From NCBI GenBank assembly GCA_947561585.1, contig CANNZV010001060.1, positions 1 through 64,000 on the forward strand: a DNA stretch of 64,000 bases, written 5' to 3'. This DNA comes from Caprella mutica. Its lineage: Eukaryota; Arthropoda; Malacostraca; Amphipoda; Caprellidae. The translations under genes were made by a program, and so were the position numbers. The notes below the pieces were generated by a model. The model was not told the origin of the DNA and did no database searches. It saw only the letters and a list, made by a program, of their open reading frames with translations. Shown one piece after another: positions 44,560 through 56,170 of this stretch (its first letter is position 1; the number at the start of each line of letters is the position of its first letter).

Positions 44560-44790
44560 TTTTATATATATAATTTATTTCATTATATTGACCTAGGATT
44601 TAAAATGTGACATTGACGTTAGACGAGTCTATTGTCTTAACTTTTGTCTGGAAATGTCTTAGACATTCTCTTCTGGTTTCTTCCCACTTTATGTATTATT
44701 ATCTAACTAATGACAGTTCGCATTTACATTAATGAATACCAATTGATATTTCCCCCATTGTTTCCATAGCCTTCACAGTTCTATCACTTA

Positions 44791-45037
44791 AAGGCCGTAC
44801 ACACGTAGTGTTTTTTTAAGTCTTTCCACCAGACTTTTTACCAAGCTCCTCCTACTTTTTCAAGTAGAATATAAGAAAAAATGATATAATTATTATTTAT
44901 ATCCTAGGTATCATGGATACCAACTGATATAAATAATTATTTTATAGTTTTTTCTTATATTCTTGTGGAAAAAGTAGGAGGAGCTTGGTAAAAAGTCTGG
45001 TGGAAAGATTGAAAAAACTCTGCGTGTGTACGGCCCT
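44791..45037. mobile_element. Harbinger/Tourist-like MITE, copy 4 of family B
   Basis: AAGGCCGTACACACGTAGTG and GTGTGTACGGCCCT are flanked by TTA on both sides (44788-44790, 45038-45040). The core is partly rearranged: CCTAGGTATCATGGATACCA. Confidence 0.93.
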
Positions 45038-45179
45038 TTATACTTTATACGAATGTGCCAAAATAGCAACTTTAAAATAGTAGCTATATACCGTCAAATA
45101 AAAGTGTACCAGGTATGAATTTTCGACAGTTTACTACATAGTTTCACATTGAAATAAACTTTACTAATTGTGATGTTTC

Positions 45180-45226
45180 TATTTTAAAATTGGTCTGGGT
45201 GCACGATGACAAATTTGTAAAATTAG
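45180..45226 (-). repeat. Dispersed repeat, inverted partner of 16720-16766
   Basis: ATTTTAAAATTGGTCTGGGT then GCACGATGACAAATTT; one mismatch to the reverse complement of the other copy. Confidence 0.6.
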
Positions 45227-45468
45227 AAAATAATAGGAAATTAGAAAATGGTAATTTGAGACATTATCCTCAGTGACTCTTTTCTTTGAGTGTATCTCTT
45301 CTCTCAGACGATGTTTTAGAAACTTTAACAGATATAATAAAATAAAAGATACCTACCTTCCTACGCATAAAAATATCAATGATTTTATCAGATGCAACAG
45401 AAATTTTAAAGAAATTTTTCTCCATTCTTTTTCTTGATTTTCATTAATATTTTTCACGGTCAATTAGT

Positions 45469-45645
45469 ACGGTTGTGACAATATGCGTTTAAAATCATAG
45501 ATCCTGAAAATATTATAGACAGATTAAATTAAAGAGTACTTAATCGCTCTAAGACAGCGGTATATAGTATTCGATGCCATTTCAATTAGTTTCGTCTATG
45601 ATATTCTTAAGATCTATGATTTTAAAAGCTTATTGTCACAACCCT
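45469..45645. mobile_element. GGGTTGTGAC-family MITE, complete copy 1
   Basis: CGGTTGTGACAATATG at the left and TATTGTCACAACCC at the right with TA on both sides. Internal AATCATAGATCCTGAAAATA is mirrored by TATTCTTAAGATCTATGATT. Confidence 0.9.
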
Positions 45646-45885
45646 ACTGATTAGTGTAAGTTAAGTCGGGAGCGTCTCAGTACTCGGGAAGTGGATGACA
45701 GGTCAATCAGTAATATCTAAAAATGAGACTGGTTTACCCCCACTTTCCGGGTACTGCGAGTGTCCCAGTTCCTATCAAAAAAATTATGTTATTTGTTGAA
45801 GAAGTCACTTTAAATTTTTCCAGCAAACAAATTTACAAAAACTCACATTTTTTTTATTTCAAGAAACATAACCGAGAAGTACATC

Positions 45886-45960
45886 ATAGGGTTAGTTCCG
45901 ATTATCGGACACTTTCACATTTTCGAACTCGTAGAGAAAAATATAATAATCATAAAATTA
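45886..45960. mobile_element. Family C foldback MITE, left arm only
   Basis: TAGGGTTAGTTCCGATTATC then GGACACTTTCACATTTTCGA. The right arm was not found. Confidence 0.55.
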
Positions 45961-46095
45961 TTATATATATTTATATATGAAGATATATAATGATTAATTG
46001 ATATCGTGTGTTTTTATTATTTTGCAAGGCATAAAAAGAATAATATTTCATGTTTTAATGAAATACAAAAATAGGAATTTAGAACTATCTTATAG

Positions 46096-46270
46096 TAGGG
46101 CAAGTTACGAATTATAGGTCAGTTCCACATCTTCGGTCATATAAGAAAAAACGATATAATAATAATTATTTCACTAGGATTGGTTGCGTAAAAACAACCA
46201 ACCCTGGTTGTTATTGTTTTTTCTTATATGACCGAAGATGTAGAACTGACCGATAATTTGGAACATATAT
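46096..46270. mobile_element. Family C foldback MITE with alternative centre
   Basis: TAGGGCAAGTTACGAATTAT and CATCTTCGGTCATATAAGAA, then AAAACGATATAATAATAATT. The centre is GGTTG/CAACC inverted repeats instead of GGTATC. The right arm is mirrored to about 46260. Confidence 0.85.
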
Positions 46271-46498
46271 TACAAATGTTGATTTCTATTTTTGAAAACC
46301 GATTTAAAATACCTGTGAAATATTTAAATTTTTAACCCATAAGAAATCGTTTTAATCCAGTCGTGTTATTACCAGATAATCATTATTATTATTAATTATT
46401 TCAATCATATCAACATTTCTAAAAAGACTAAAATTAATACACTACAAAAACTTCCTCTAAACCTTCACTTCTTTATTATCTTATTAATGATCTGTTAT

Positions 46499-46712
46499 AG
46501 GGCTAGTTCCGAGTTATCGACTGTTCTACATTTTCGATCATACTTGATGGTATCATGGATACCTAAAACTACCTACTAGTATCATGGATACGTAAAGTTA
46601 CCTACTGGTATCAAGGATACCAATTAAAATAACGAGTTGGTAATTATTATCCATTCATTCCTTATATTAACGAAAACCTTCTACCGTTCGAAAACTCGTA
46701 ACTAAACCCAAT
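46499..46712. mobile_element. Family C foldback MITE with triplicated core half-site
   Basis: TAGGGCTAGTTCCGAGTTAT then CGACTGTTCTACATTTTCGA at the left. GGTATCATGGATACC, AGTATCATGGATACG and GGTATCAAGGATACC follow in series, separated by CTACCTACT-type spacers. The right end is degraded. Confidence 0.7.
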
Positions 46713-46859
46713 AATTATGAGAGGAATGTTGTATTTGTAAGTCTAAGCTTTACTGCCCTCTTACTGCCCTCTTTCTAAAGATCTCACAAAAAATTACTCT
46801 GTAATTCTAAAAACATTTACAATAAACTGATATTACTGAGTTTGTGTCTGATTTCTATA

Positions 46860-46940
46860 GGTACACACACTCAATTACTGAGCAATACTCGATTAGCGGG
46901 CAATACTTGATTACCGAGCAATACTCGATTACTTAGCAAG
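46860..46940 (+). repeat. Short tandem repeat of GAGCAATACTCGATTAC
   Basis: Four units of about 19-20 bp. Confidence 0.7.
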
Positions 46941-47426
46941 TATACTTTCTGGCTGTTTTCAAAGTTTTTCAATCCATTTCTACGTCAGCGTGGTACGACA
47001 ATAATTGATTCATCTAATTAATTAACAAACATTATATTTACTTAGTCTTACCAGTCGAATATTAATAGGAAAATCCCTAGTATATTAAAAGAAATGGCCG
47101 CCGATTCAATTCCTTTTCCAACCCCACACCAAATTTTCCCGCCAAACTATACAGGAAAAAGTGACAATATTAATGTGTTCACAGGAGAGTCGAGAGATGG
47201 TTATTTATGCCTCCTTTTCCTCGTTAGTTCACATCACACTGTCTGTAGAGTACTATCTTAGTGAACGGAATCTCGGTGAAAGATAAAGAAACTAGACAAT
47301 GCAAGTCGGTTAGAACGAAGGGCAGATTTCTCCATAGAGATTGTGAAATAAGAACGTTACGCAATATCAGTTCTTCCGCATCTAATTCGCTGTTTATTTT
47401 AGTTACTATATTAATTAAGTCCGTGT

Positions 47427-50400
47427 ATGTGGCCCAATATGCCCCACCCTCGTCTGTGGGTGAGGTTATTCTCCAAGTTAGGTCTCTGTACCCTCTTCTT
47501 CTTTCTTCTTGTTCACCTCACGACGGACGAAGAAGTAGGACAAGGTTTTCTGAGTCCCCAGTATGTAATTCGTAAGTTAAATCAATACAATACTATTGGG
47601 AAAGATGTAGCTATGCTACCTTTAATAGATCGCATCACTCGTAGGCCCATTCTATCGATAAAACGCCACGTTTTCACCGTCCAGTTTACCCATCTTCAAT
47701 TAATCACGGTTAAATGAATGGAAAACAAATTTGCAGTCTATGCTAGCGCTTCTACCGCCTTACATTCATTTAACTGTGATTAATTGAAGAGGCGTAAACT
47801 TTATTTGCTAGTAGGTATAGAATGGGCATCATAATGTGACGTGTGAAATATTGTAGAATGGTGTGTCTGTGCTGCCACTAAATTTGGGCTCATGAACTTG
47901 TACAAGATCGATTTATCTTCCCTTATACTGCAGTCAGTTTATGCGTTAAAATTCAGAGAATAAATGGGATATAATTAGGTATTAGAATATTAATATGATT
48001 ATAATCCATCTCTCAGGGCCTGTCCAGTACCTTCACTTGCCCCCGTCACTTCATGTGTACGAAAGAAAATGTCAGCTGATGTCCCCTGAACAGCTGAGTA
48101 CCTTCGTATTTTCCCTCATGGGGGGAGAAAGGGGGAGAGAGGTGAGATGGGGGGAGGGAGGGGGGATTTGGGATATGGGGGGGGGGGATTTAAGATGGGA
48201 AGAGGGTAATGCACTTGTTCACATTTAACTAACTTTTGATAAAAAATCTTAACTGAAATTTATTATTTCTTAATTCTTAATCAGGTGGAAATTCCCCAAA
48301 TTTCTTCCACCGAAGACGCCCCGTTAGAGTCAGTGTTTCACTACGTCATCTCCACCCTCTCCACTTCCACTAGACACTGCAGCAAGATGGTGCGGGTGGG
48401 GGGAAAGTATTGCAATCCGGTGAAACCCGATGGATACAAGTGAGTGGGGGGATACTACTAGGAAAGTTCCAAATTAATGGATAATTCCACATCTCTGATC
48501 ATATAAATAAATATTTCAGAGCCTTCTTTACACAGTGGAGTCCTCTATAGTGAATTTTGAGTCCTGAGGAGAACTATTAACTAATTTTTTCTTTAGTCTG
48601 CCATAAAATCCCTATCAGATTTCTAAAACTTATGTCCATTTTATTGCAAACTAAGGAAAATTTGTTCACTATACAGGATAGTTATCTTACTCAATACTCT
48701 ACATTCACTATAGCGGACTATACATATTATAAAGGAGTTCTACTGTATATAATAATTATTTAACTTTTATTTTAATTAATATAAATTTTGTGGAACTGTT
48801 CGGGTATTACCGTACTGAGCCTATAATGATTCCCCTCCAGAATGCTCTGCCTAGATCACGATATTCAGCCTTCTCTGCCTCCTTCCGACTGCCTCGTGTA
48901 TTCTTTCGGCATCGGCCACGACTTCACCTTCGAGACAGCGATGGCGAAGGCGGGATGCAGTGTCTATGCCTTCGACTTGGACTACTCGCACCTTAGATAC
49001 CCGCGGGAAATAGCACCCGGGTGAGGTTGGAACTGGAGAACCGTGTTGGAACTCCCTTTAGTTTATTTAGACTAAGCATCGAACTAAATTAGGCAAGATG
49101 CATTTCTAGTGAAAAAATAATTTCAAAGAAATGTAAAAATTAATTATGATGATGATATCAACAAATCCTGTTCTAAGTGATGTTATTTTTCACTACTTTG
49201 ACAGTGTTGATGTTCATTGGTGAGCTAACTTCTCTCAGTTATAACTAGGGTTGTGACAATATGTTCTTAGAATCATAGATCCCGAAAATATTACAGACTG
49301 AGAGAATTAAACAATCGTTCTAAACCAGCGGTATGCAGTATTCGATACCATTTCATTTCGTTTCGTCTATGATATTCTTCGGATATATGATTTTAAGAGC
49401 ATATTGTCACAACCCTGTTTATAACCTATCTTATCCTTTCCACAGGGTGTTCTTTTTTAAACTTCGCATAGGTGTGCGCAGTCTAGTCAATATTGTCACA
49501 GACCCGACTGGGAAGTTTCCCTACACGTACATCACTCTTAAGGATCTCATGGCAGGGTTGAAGCATACCAATGCTACCATTGACGTCCTGAAGATGGACA
49601 TAGAGCATGATGAGTGGGACGTGCTGGAGAAAAGTCTTTTTCAGGTAGGAAGTTATGATTTCACTGGAGTTTGTTTTTTGTATTAGCTGAAAAAGGTATA
49701 GAGATTTTATGGATATTTTCCAAGTGTGATCATATAATTAAATGTATCATCATTTCCAGTATTGATTTGGCTTAATTTGAAGTATTTTTTTTTTCTCTCA
49801 TTTAAGCCCCAAATTTGCTCTTTTTCTACAACCACTCACACAATCATGTTCAATTTGTCTGTTTGTTACATTCACGGCAAAGTTGATGTAAGTAATCTTG
49901 GTTCATTTCAGACGAAAATACTCGAACGGACAAAGCAGCTGGCGTTGGAAATGCACCTTGACAGAATGAGTCTACGATCTCTGAATGCTTCAGCTGATGG
50001 CTGGATGGAAGGTCTTCGGGGATACGCTAGGTAATCCCTTTGTCCCATTCAACCCATTGGGAATCTGAGGCGATAGATATGTTGCTATGTAACCCCTTTG
50101 TCCCATTGAGGATCTGAGGCGATTGATATGCTAGGTAATCCCATTGTCCCATGCAACCCATTGGTAATCTGAGGCGATAGATGTGTTGCTAGGTAACCCC
50201 TTTTGTCCCATTGAGGATCTGAGGCGATTGATATGCTAGGTAATCCCTTTGTCCCATGCAACCCATTGGGAATCTGAGGCGATAGATATGTTGCTAGGTA
50301 ACCCCTTTTGTCCCATTGAGTATCTGAGGCGATTGATATGCTAGGTAATCCCTTTGTCCCATGCAACCCATTGGGAATCTGAGGCGATAGATGTGTTGCT

Positions 50401-51077
50401 AGGTAACCCCTTTTGTCCCATTGAGGATCTGAGGCGATTGATATGCTAGGTAATCTCTTTGTCCCATGCAACCCATTGGGAATCTGAGGCGATAGATATG
50501 TTGCTAGGTAACCCCTTTTGTCCCATTGAGGATCTGAGGCGATTGATATGCCAGGTATAACCCCTTTGTCCCATTGGGGATCTAAGGCAATATATATGCT
50601 AGGTAACTTTTTTGTCCTATTGGGAGTCTAAAGCGATAGATATGCTATGTAATCCCTTTGTCCTATTGTCGATCGAGGCGATAGATATGCTAGGTAACTT
50701 CTTTGTTAAACAAGAAATTGATCCTCTTTTTTTGAATAATAACTAAAGACAAATTAAATGGAATTGGATATTTAATGCAAAATATTATTCACTGCCTTTA
50801 CAATTTCTTGTTTTTTTTATTCTGCAGAGTTATAAGCGGTTTAGAAGAGAGAGGATTTCGACTTTCTTCATTCGAACCAAACTACAAATCTCCTAAAGTT
50901 CAGACGAGATTCGACCGCACCTTCCACTTATTCTTCGAGACTCTGTGGGTGAATGTGAACCTCCAGCCAGGGATTCGAAACTTCAAGAGACATACTGAAG
51001 AAGAGTTTGAAAACTTCGACCCGGTCGATCTTCGAGATGTAGTCAGATTTCACAACCACACTATGAAAGAATATTAA
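47427..51077 (+). CDS. METTL24/FkbM-type methyltransferase with N-terminal membrane anchor
   Basis: Exons 48017-48141, 48285-48439, 48841-49020, 49446-49644, 49912-50030 and 50828-51077 join with matching phases. A probable first exon begins at ATG 47427 (or 47439) and ends near 47560; its exact donor does not fit cleanly, so that joint is unresolved. The protein is about 385 residues. LCTLFFFLLVHL after basic residues looks like a signal anchor. Next come a Cys-containing segment, YSFGIGHDFTFETAMA (SAM-binding motif I type), VYAFDLD, and LKMDIEHDEWDVL, the acidic motif of the FkbM/METTL24 group. The family is predicted to transfer methyl groups from SAM; the substrate is unknown, and the anchor suggests a Golgi or secretory location. 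Intron 6 starts with a minisatellite that repeats the splice donor. Confidence 0.85.
47645..47827. mobile_element. Foldback element in methyltransferase intron 1
   Basis: GCCCATTCTAT at the left is mirrored by ATAGAATGGGC at the right; TTCAATTAATCACGGTTAAA then TGAATG is mirrored by CATTCATTTAACTGTGATTA then ATTGAA. Single copy in this window. Confidence 0.8.
48455..48510. mobile_element. Family C foldback MITE, left arm remnant
   Basis: GGAAAGTTCCAAATTAATGG then ATAATTCCACATCTCTGATC, similar to the left arm of family C. No right arm. Confidence 0.5.
49247..49416. mobile_element. GGGTTGTGAC-family MITE, complete copy 2, in methyltransferase intron 4
   Basis: AGGGTTGTGACAATATGTTC at the left and GAGCATATTGTCACAACCCT at the right. 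The internal sequence aligns with 45469-45645 throughout (CAGCGGTATGCAGTATTCGA). Confidence 0.93.
50025..50700 (+). repeat. Splice-donor-containing minisatellite at the start of methyltransferase intron 6
   Basis: Units of about 46-59 bp, arranged as a higher-order pair of about 105 bp, each carry GCTAGGTAA(T/C)CCC, TTTGTCCCAT and GGGAATCTGAGGCGATAGAT or GAGGATCTGAGGCGATTGAT. The first GCTAGGTAATCCC is the real exon/intron border (exon ends 50030). Thirteen further donor-like copies follow, a few with changes such as GCTATGTAA. The array is transcribed as part of the intron. Confidence 0.88.
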
Positions 51078-51126
51078 AAATATGTACAGTTATATATACT
51101 AAATATTTAGTATTATAAATGAAATG

Positions 51127-51132
51127 AATAAA
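51127..51132 (+). terminator. Poly(A) signal candidate of the methyltransferase gene
   Basis: AATAAA 50 bp after the TAA stop codon. Confidence 0.65.
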
Positions 51133-51414
51133 GTTTTCCATTTTTTTCCCTTTTATGGATAATATATTCGAAGGTGTGGAATAATTCAACTGAAGAATTG
51201 ATTTGAAATTCACTAAAGAAGAGGAAGATTCAATAGGTAACGAGTCATGAATTCTTCAAGTGCTAAATATGAAAAAAATAAACTACACATATGACTTTTT
51301 GAAAGTCCTAGTTGAGTGCATCGTTTTATTTTAATTCAACATTTTGTCTATTTATTTTAATTGGTGTACTTGAAACCATTAAAAATGAATAGATAATAAT
51401 GTTAGATTATGTAT

Positions 51415-51470
51415 TTTAACTTATATAATCGAAAATGTGAAACTGTCAGATACCTCAGAACTTACCCTAG
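51415..51470. mobile_element. Family C foldback MITE, right arm remnant
   Basis: AATCGAAAATGTGAAACTGT then CAGATACCTCAGAACTTACC and CTA. No left arm found. Confidence 0.5.
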
Positions 51471-52684
51471 ATTCCATTACATGTTCAGCAGTTTAGTCGA
51501 TGACTTTCAAGGAATTAAAAATTTGGTTCTTCTGTTTCAATATCATTCAAAATATGTTGGTTTCACAATTATTGCAGCCGTGTTCTACATTCTACAATAT
51601 TAAATTCGAAAAATTAAAAATATTCAAAACACCACATTCCCAGCTGAAAGCAACGTTGTACTTAGCAAAACTTACTGATACTTTTTTCAAATCTGATCCA
51701 AAATTCCAAACTATATTATTATATATTGAACAAGCAGACCGAATACCTTTTGAATATGTATCTATGTATCAACATAACGTAAAATCAGCATAACGTAAAT
51801 AAGTTTAGTTTCTTAATTAACATGGTATCTCCTTAAAATCAAAGTTTTCTTTCATAAAAATGAAAGTGTGAAGACATCAAATACACCAGAATTATTTATC
51901 ACTGGAAAATAAGTATTACTTACTTCTAGCAAATTATTTGATAAATTGATTTATAAATGAAATCAATAAATTATTCTAAATCTACAATTAAATTTCTGAT
52001 AATTCGTTCATAAATGAAAACATATAAAAAAATAGCAATATTTATTATTAGGTATCGTTGGCAAAATATTGGAACAAATGCCAGGTTTCGTCAGACTTTT
52101 ATTATCGTATATTTATATTCTTTCCAATTACTATTTAAAGTATTTGCATAGTATTTAATTGAATTCAATTGGATTAAAATTATCGAAAAGTTTCATGAAA
52201 TAATATTAGCAATGCATTATTATTAAATAAATGTCTTTGCATTTTACTCTGCCAATGTGGAGGTCTCCAAAAAAGATGATTGCTGGCAACTGAGTGAACT
52301 TCTCGTCTGTCACCAGAATCATAATAATGATCTTTTTTGTGTACTAATAATCGCCTTTTATATACTCTACATCGTCAAAAGAAATGTGAGTATTAAATAA
52401 TATATATAATGTGATAAATAAATACAATAAGTTTATTATTCAGGTTATAATTGTGTTATTTTACGTAGTAGGATTGTGTTGAGGAATATGGCGGCGCTTG
52501 GTGACTGTTTTTAGGAGTCGCAAAGCATCGCCAGAAAATATCTTCTTTACTATTTAGAGGATTCTATGTTTTGAATCTCTGGGACTCATTGGTAGGAGCT
52601 CCTATCGCTAATTTGTCTCCTTTTTAGTTTGATGTGGTCTGTCGTATCACACTAATAGCTTATATTTCAATTATTTGAATGCTT
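51471..52684. other. Gene-free stretch; possible promoter motif near 52485
   Basis: GAATATGGCGGCGC at 52484-52497 resembles the YY1/Pho-type ATGGCGGC element often near transcription starts, and may mark a 5' exon of the zinc-finger gene, but no transcript evidence exists. Short open frames at 51409-51793 have no domains. Confidence 0.35.
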
Positions 52685-52856
52685 GTTACGAATTATTGGT
52701 CGGTTTCACATCTTCGGTCATATAAGAAAAAACTATAGGTACCAATGATAATAATTATTTTTATTTGTTACCTGCTGGTATCATGGATACTAATAAATAT
52801 TAGGACAATTATTATATTTTTTCTTTTAGTATGACAGATAATTCGTAATTTAGCCA
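52685..52856. mobile_element. Family C foldback MITE with partial core
   Basis: GTTACGAATTATTGGTCGGT then TTCACATCTTCGGTCATATA at the left; GGTATCATGGATAC in the centre; the right arm is degraded to GACAGATAATTCGTAATTTA. Confidence 0.7.
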
Positions 52857-52915
52857 ATGTTCATTTAATTACCATTAGGTAGTAGGTCGGTTATTCAGAA
52901 AAGTTTGTTAGGTAG

Positions 52916-53100
52916 CCAGTCTGCAGAATATGTGAGATATTTGGGATATTCTCTCCGAACAATTTTGAATTAATTCCTATAACCTATTTACATTAATTTT
53001 GCTACGAACATTTCTGAATTAATTCCTACATTTACATTAATTTTGCTACGAACAAAATAAAGAGATCTCTACGAACACTTTACCAGTTTCTGCAGACTGG
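52916..53100. mobile_element. hAT-like MITE, copy 1, with 8-bp target duplication
   Basis: CCAGTCTGCAGAA and TTCTGCAGACTGG end the element. TTAGGTAG is present directly on both sides (52908-52915 and 53101-53108), as expected for hAT transposition. The interior has GAATTAATTCCTA and TTTGCTACGAACA repeats. Confidence 0.93.
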
Positions 53101-53274
53101 TTAGGTAGGTATATACCTACTTTCTGACTTACTGTTGTAATTTATCTTATGAATTTTGCTTTGGTACCTATCTTATCTATAATCTCTATCAAGACTCAAT
53201 TAATTAAACTGGATAGTTATTTATCAGCCGGTCTGCAAAGCATGCACAATCAGTCTCCAAATATTTAATTTTTG

Positions 53275-53453
53275 CCAGTCTGCAGAATATGTGAGATATT
53301 TGGGATATTCTCTCCGAACAATTTTGAATTAATTCCTATATTTACATTAATTTTGCTACGAACACTTCTGAATTAATTCCTATATTTACATTAATTTTGC
53401 TACGAACAGATTAAGAGATCTCTACGAACACTTAACCAGTTTCTGCAGACTGG
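53275..53453. mobile_element. hAT-like MITE, copy 2, with 8-bp target duplication
   Basis: Same ends and interior as the copy 170 bp upstream. AATTTTTG flanks both sides (53267-53274 and 53454-53461), a different target from copy 1, so each copy inserted independently. Confidence 0.93.
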
Positions 53454-53549
53454 AATTTTTGGCGCTATTTGTCTCCAAAGATTTTCATATTTCTCTAATG
53501 GCCAAAAAGTCTCCAATAATTAGCCTACATGTAAATATAGGAATTAATT

Positions 53550-54848
53550 AAATCTTCAAAAATGAGCCAAATTGGCTTGGCTCCATGTTTTAAAGGGTGG
53601 CAGGAAAGTCGCCAGTTTAGTGAGAATATGGATCCAGGTCGCCACATTTAAGATACTTTAAAGGAGAAATTTAGCTTCCAAGAAAAGATTTTACACTTAG
53701 AAAACATCCTTATGCTTTATGCCTAATGCCCATGTTTTATAGTGTGGCTAGAAAGTGGCCAGTTTAGTGAGAAAATGGATCCAGGTCGCCACATTTAAGA
53801 TACTTTAAAGGAGAAATTTGGCTTCATAGTGAAGATTTTACAATTGGAAACATCCTTATGCTTCATGCCTGATGCATGTGTATCTCTTGAGACTATATTA
53901 GAAGTGATTTACTTGTTATTTCCAGGTTTTCCAACTTATTTAACCCCTCAAAAGTCGCCAATATACTGGCGACTTTGTCCATACTTTAAAACATGGCCTA
54001 ATGCCCGATGCATGCCAGTTTGTATTTGGTGCACTGGACTCTTCTGACTTTTTTCAAAAATCTGAGAAATATCCTCCAACATTTTTCATCAATTTGTCTA
54101 GTCCTCCAACATTTTTCCAGTTTCCCCTCCAAAAATTGATGGTAATATAGGAATTAATAGCCAAATATCCTCAGACATTGCCAGTCTGTATTTCGTGGTA
54201 AATTTCACCGACATGTCTGTGAAATTTTTTCCATTTGAAAATAATATTCTGCCAAATTCTGTGGATTTTTTAGCTATTTATTCCTATGTTACCATTAATT
54301 TTTGGTGGATAAATTGGGAAAATGTTGGTGGGTCAGCCAAATTACTGGAAATTTATGGTGGATTTTTTCAGCTTTTCGAAAAAGTCAGTGGGATTTTTTG
54401 CACCGAATACAGACTGGCGACTTTGCAGAAATTTTTTTATTAGAGAAGTTGAATATCTCCCGACATTTTATTGGAATTTACCACCAAATACAATCTGGGA
54501 TGCATGTACATCTCTTAAGACTATTTTAGGAGAGATTTACATGCTATTTACAGGTTTTCCAAATTATTTAACCCCTCAAAAGTCGCCAGTATACTGGCGA
54601 CTTTGTCCATACTTTAAAACACGGGCTTGGCTCAGAATTTTTGTGAAATATTGGATCAATAATTGGCTTACTATTTGCTAGCCTCTGAAACATGGATTGT
54701 AGCCAGTCTGCAGAATGTGTCTCTTTTCCCACAGAGATTTTAATTTGAGAGCCATGTTTCAGAGGCTGGAAAATTGTAAGCCAATTTTTGAGCTAAAATT
54801 TCACTAAAATACTGAGCCAAGCCAATTTGGCTCATATTGTGAAGATTT
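53550..54848. mobile_element. Nested foldback region of 1.3 kb
   Basis: Outer arms AAATCTTCA then ATGAGCCAAATTGGCTTGGC (53550-53583) and GCCAAGCCAATTTGGCTCAT then GAAGATTT (54814-54848) are near-perfect inverted repeats. Inside are two related segments (about 53870-53998 and 54495-54622), each ending AACCCCTCAAAAGTCGCCA, an ATACTGGCGACTTTGTCC and ACTTTAAAACA(T/C)GG. An inner pair CCTCTGAAACATGG/CCATGTTTCAGAGG lies at 54684 and 54763. The open frames here are not credible. Confidence 0.65.
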
Positions 54849-56030
54849 CAAGCCAAAATTAAAATGGGAACAACGGAACATCGGAATTAATTCAAAATTT
54901 ATAGGCAATTGGACATATGAGTTTTGATCTTTTGAAATCTAAGCCAATTAATTGGCTTTAACTGACATACTCTGTAACATGGTTTGAGAGAGAGTTACTC
55001 TAATTCTCTCCTATGTGACAATGTTATTTTGGAGAGTTATTAATATTTGGATCATTTTGGAAAATTGGAGAGAAATTGGGCTCGAGTTTATGATATGTTA
55101 CCAGTTGCATGTACGAGTTTAATGAGACTCATAATTAAAAAGTAAATATATTAAAAATAGTTTTAAAGCATACATAAGCATTTAATATGAAGTATTCAGG
55201 GGTCTGGGAGCTAAAATTATTTTTAAATATAATTATATGTTATGTCTGAAATATGGTGACCTTTGTTTCAGCAAGCTTACAAAATTAAAACCAATTTATT
55301 CTATCTAAACTGGCAATTTTTCACAGGTATCACGAAGAACAATTAAATAAAGAGATGATGAATTGATTCTTTTCTAATACAATCAAAATTGTGTCACGGT
55401 CCAATTACTTACCACTAATTCTCTTGTATCAATTTTTTAACTGATGTTACTGGTACAGGACAGGTCGGGTTTAAAGTGTGGTTCATGGATATTCCATTTT
55501 TCTTTCCTGCTCTCTGCAGATGAAGCTAAATTTCTCTCCTTAAATTCCCTTAATGATCAAATTATGATAAAGTGATTAAAGTCCCTTCATAATAACATTG
55601 CAGTATAAAGCCAGTATTGAAGAAAATTATATTTTTTTCACCATATGCAATAATAGGGCTCAAAAAATCTCCAGACAAATGGTTAGAAAGACTATACTTT
55701 ATTAACTGGGCTACAGACTAAAATTCCATGTCTTGAAATTCTAGACTAATATTTCAGATGTTTTTTTTTAATACTAATTAATTTATATATTAGAAATTTC
55801 ATCTTCAAATAGACTTAGAGAAAAAGTATTATATTATTAAATATTATTTATAGGAGTAAATTTGACTGTTTTTAATTATTAGTTTGTTACTTCTCTGCTT
55901 TTTGCACAATCATAATTAATATTACCCATTTATTGTCAGGTTAACTTTTTAATTATTGGAGCATTGGTTAATAATTATTATGAATTATATTCTGTGATTT
56001 GTGTGTTTTGATATTACATCTGAGATTTCA
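54849..56030. other. Gene-free stretch upstream of the first zinc-finger gene
   Basis: AATTAATTGGCTT-type motifs continue to about 54960. The final few hundred bases probably hold the promoter or first untranslated exon of the zinc-finger gene; no specific motif is certain. Confidence 0.35.
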
Positions 56031-56170
56031 ATGGGACCCTTTGAACTCTATCTGAAGAACGGTGAGTTGTGTAACCTATTTTCTTGAAATAAAATGGTAG
56101 ATAAATGACCAAGTCCATATTAAGTGATTCTCTTTCATTTACAGGCAAAATAAACTTCTGTGACTTGTAA
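56031..56170 (+). promoter_or_regulatory. Upstream open reading frame spanning the 5' UTR intron
   Basis: ATG at 56031 begins MGPFELYLKN; the exon ends at 56061 (donor GTGAGT) and joins 56145 (acceptor TTTACAG) to continue GKINFCDL and stop at TAA 56168-56170. The 18-codon frame ends seven bases before the main ATG at 56178. Such a uORF could dampen or time translation of the zinc-finger protein. The splice joint is inferred. Confidence 0.5.

Noticed and set aside
50085..50471. Reverse 128-codon frame with SISIASDPQWDKRGYL repeats
   Set aside because: Arises from the tandem array in methyltransferase intron 6.
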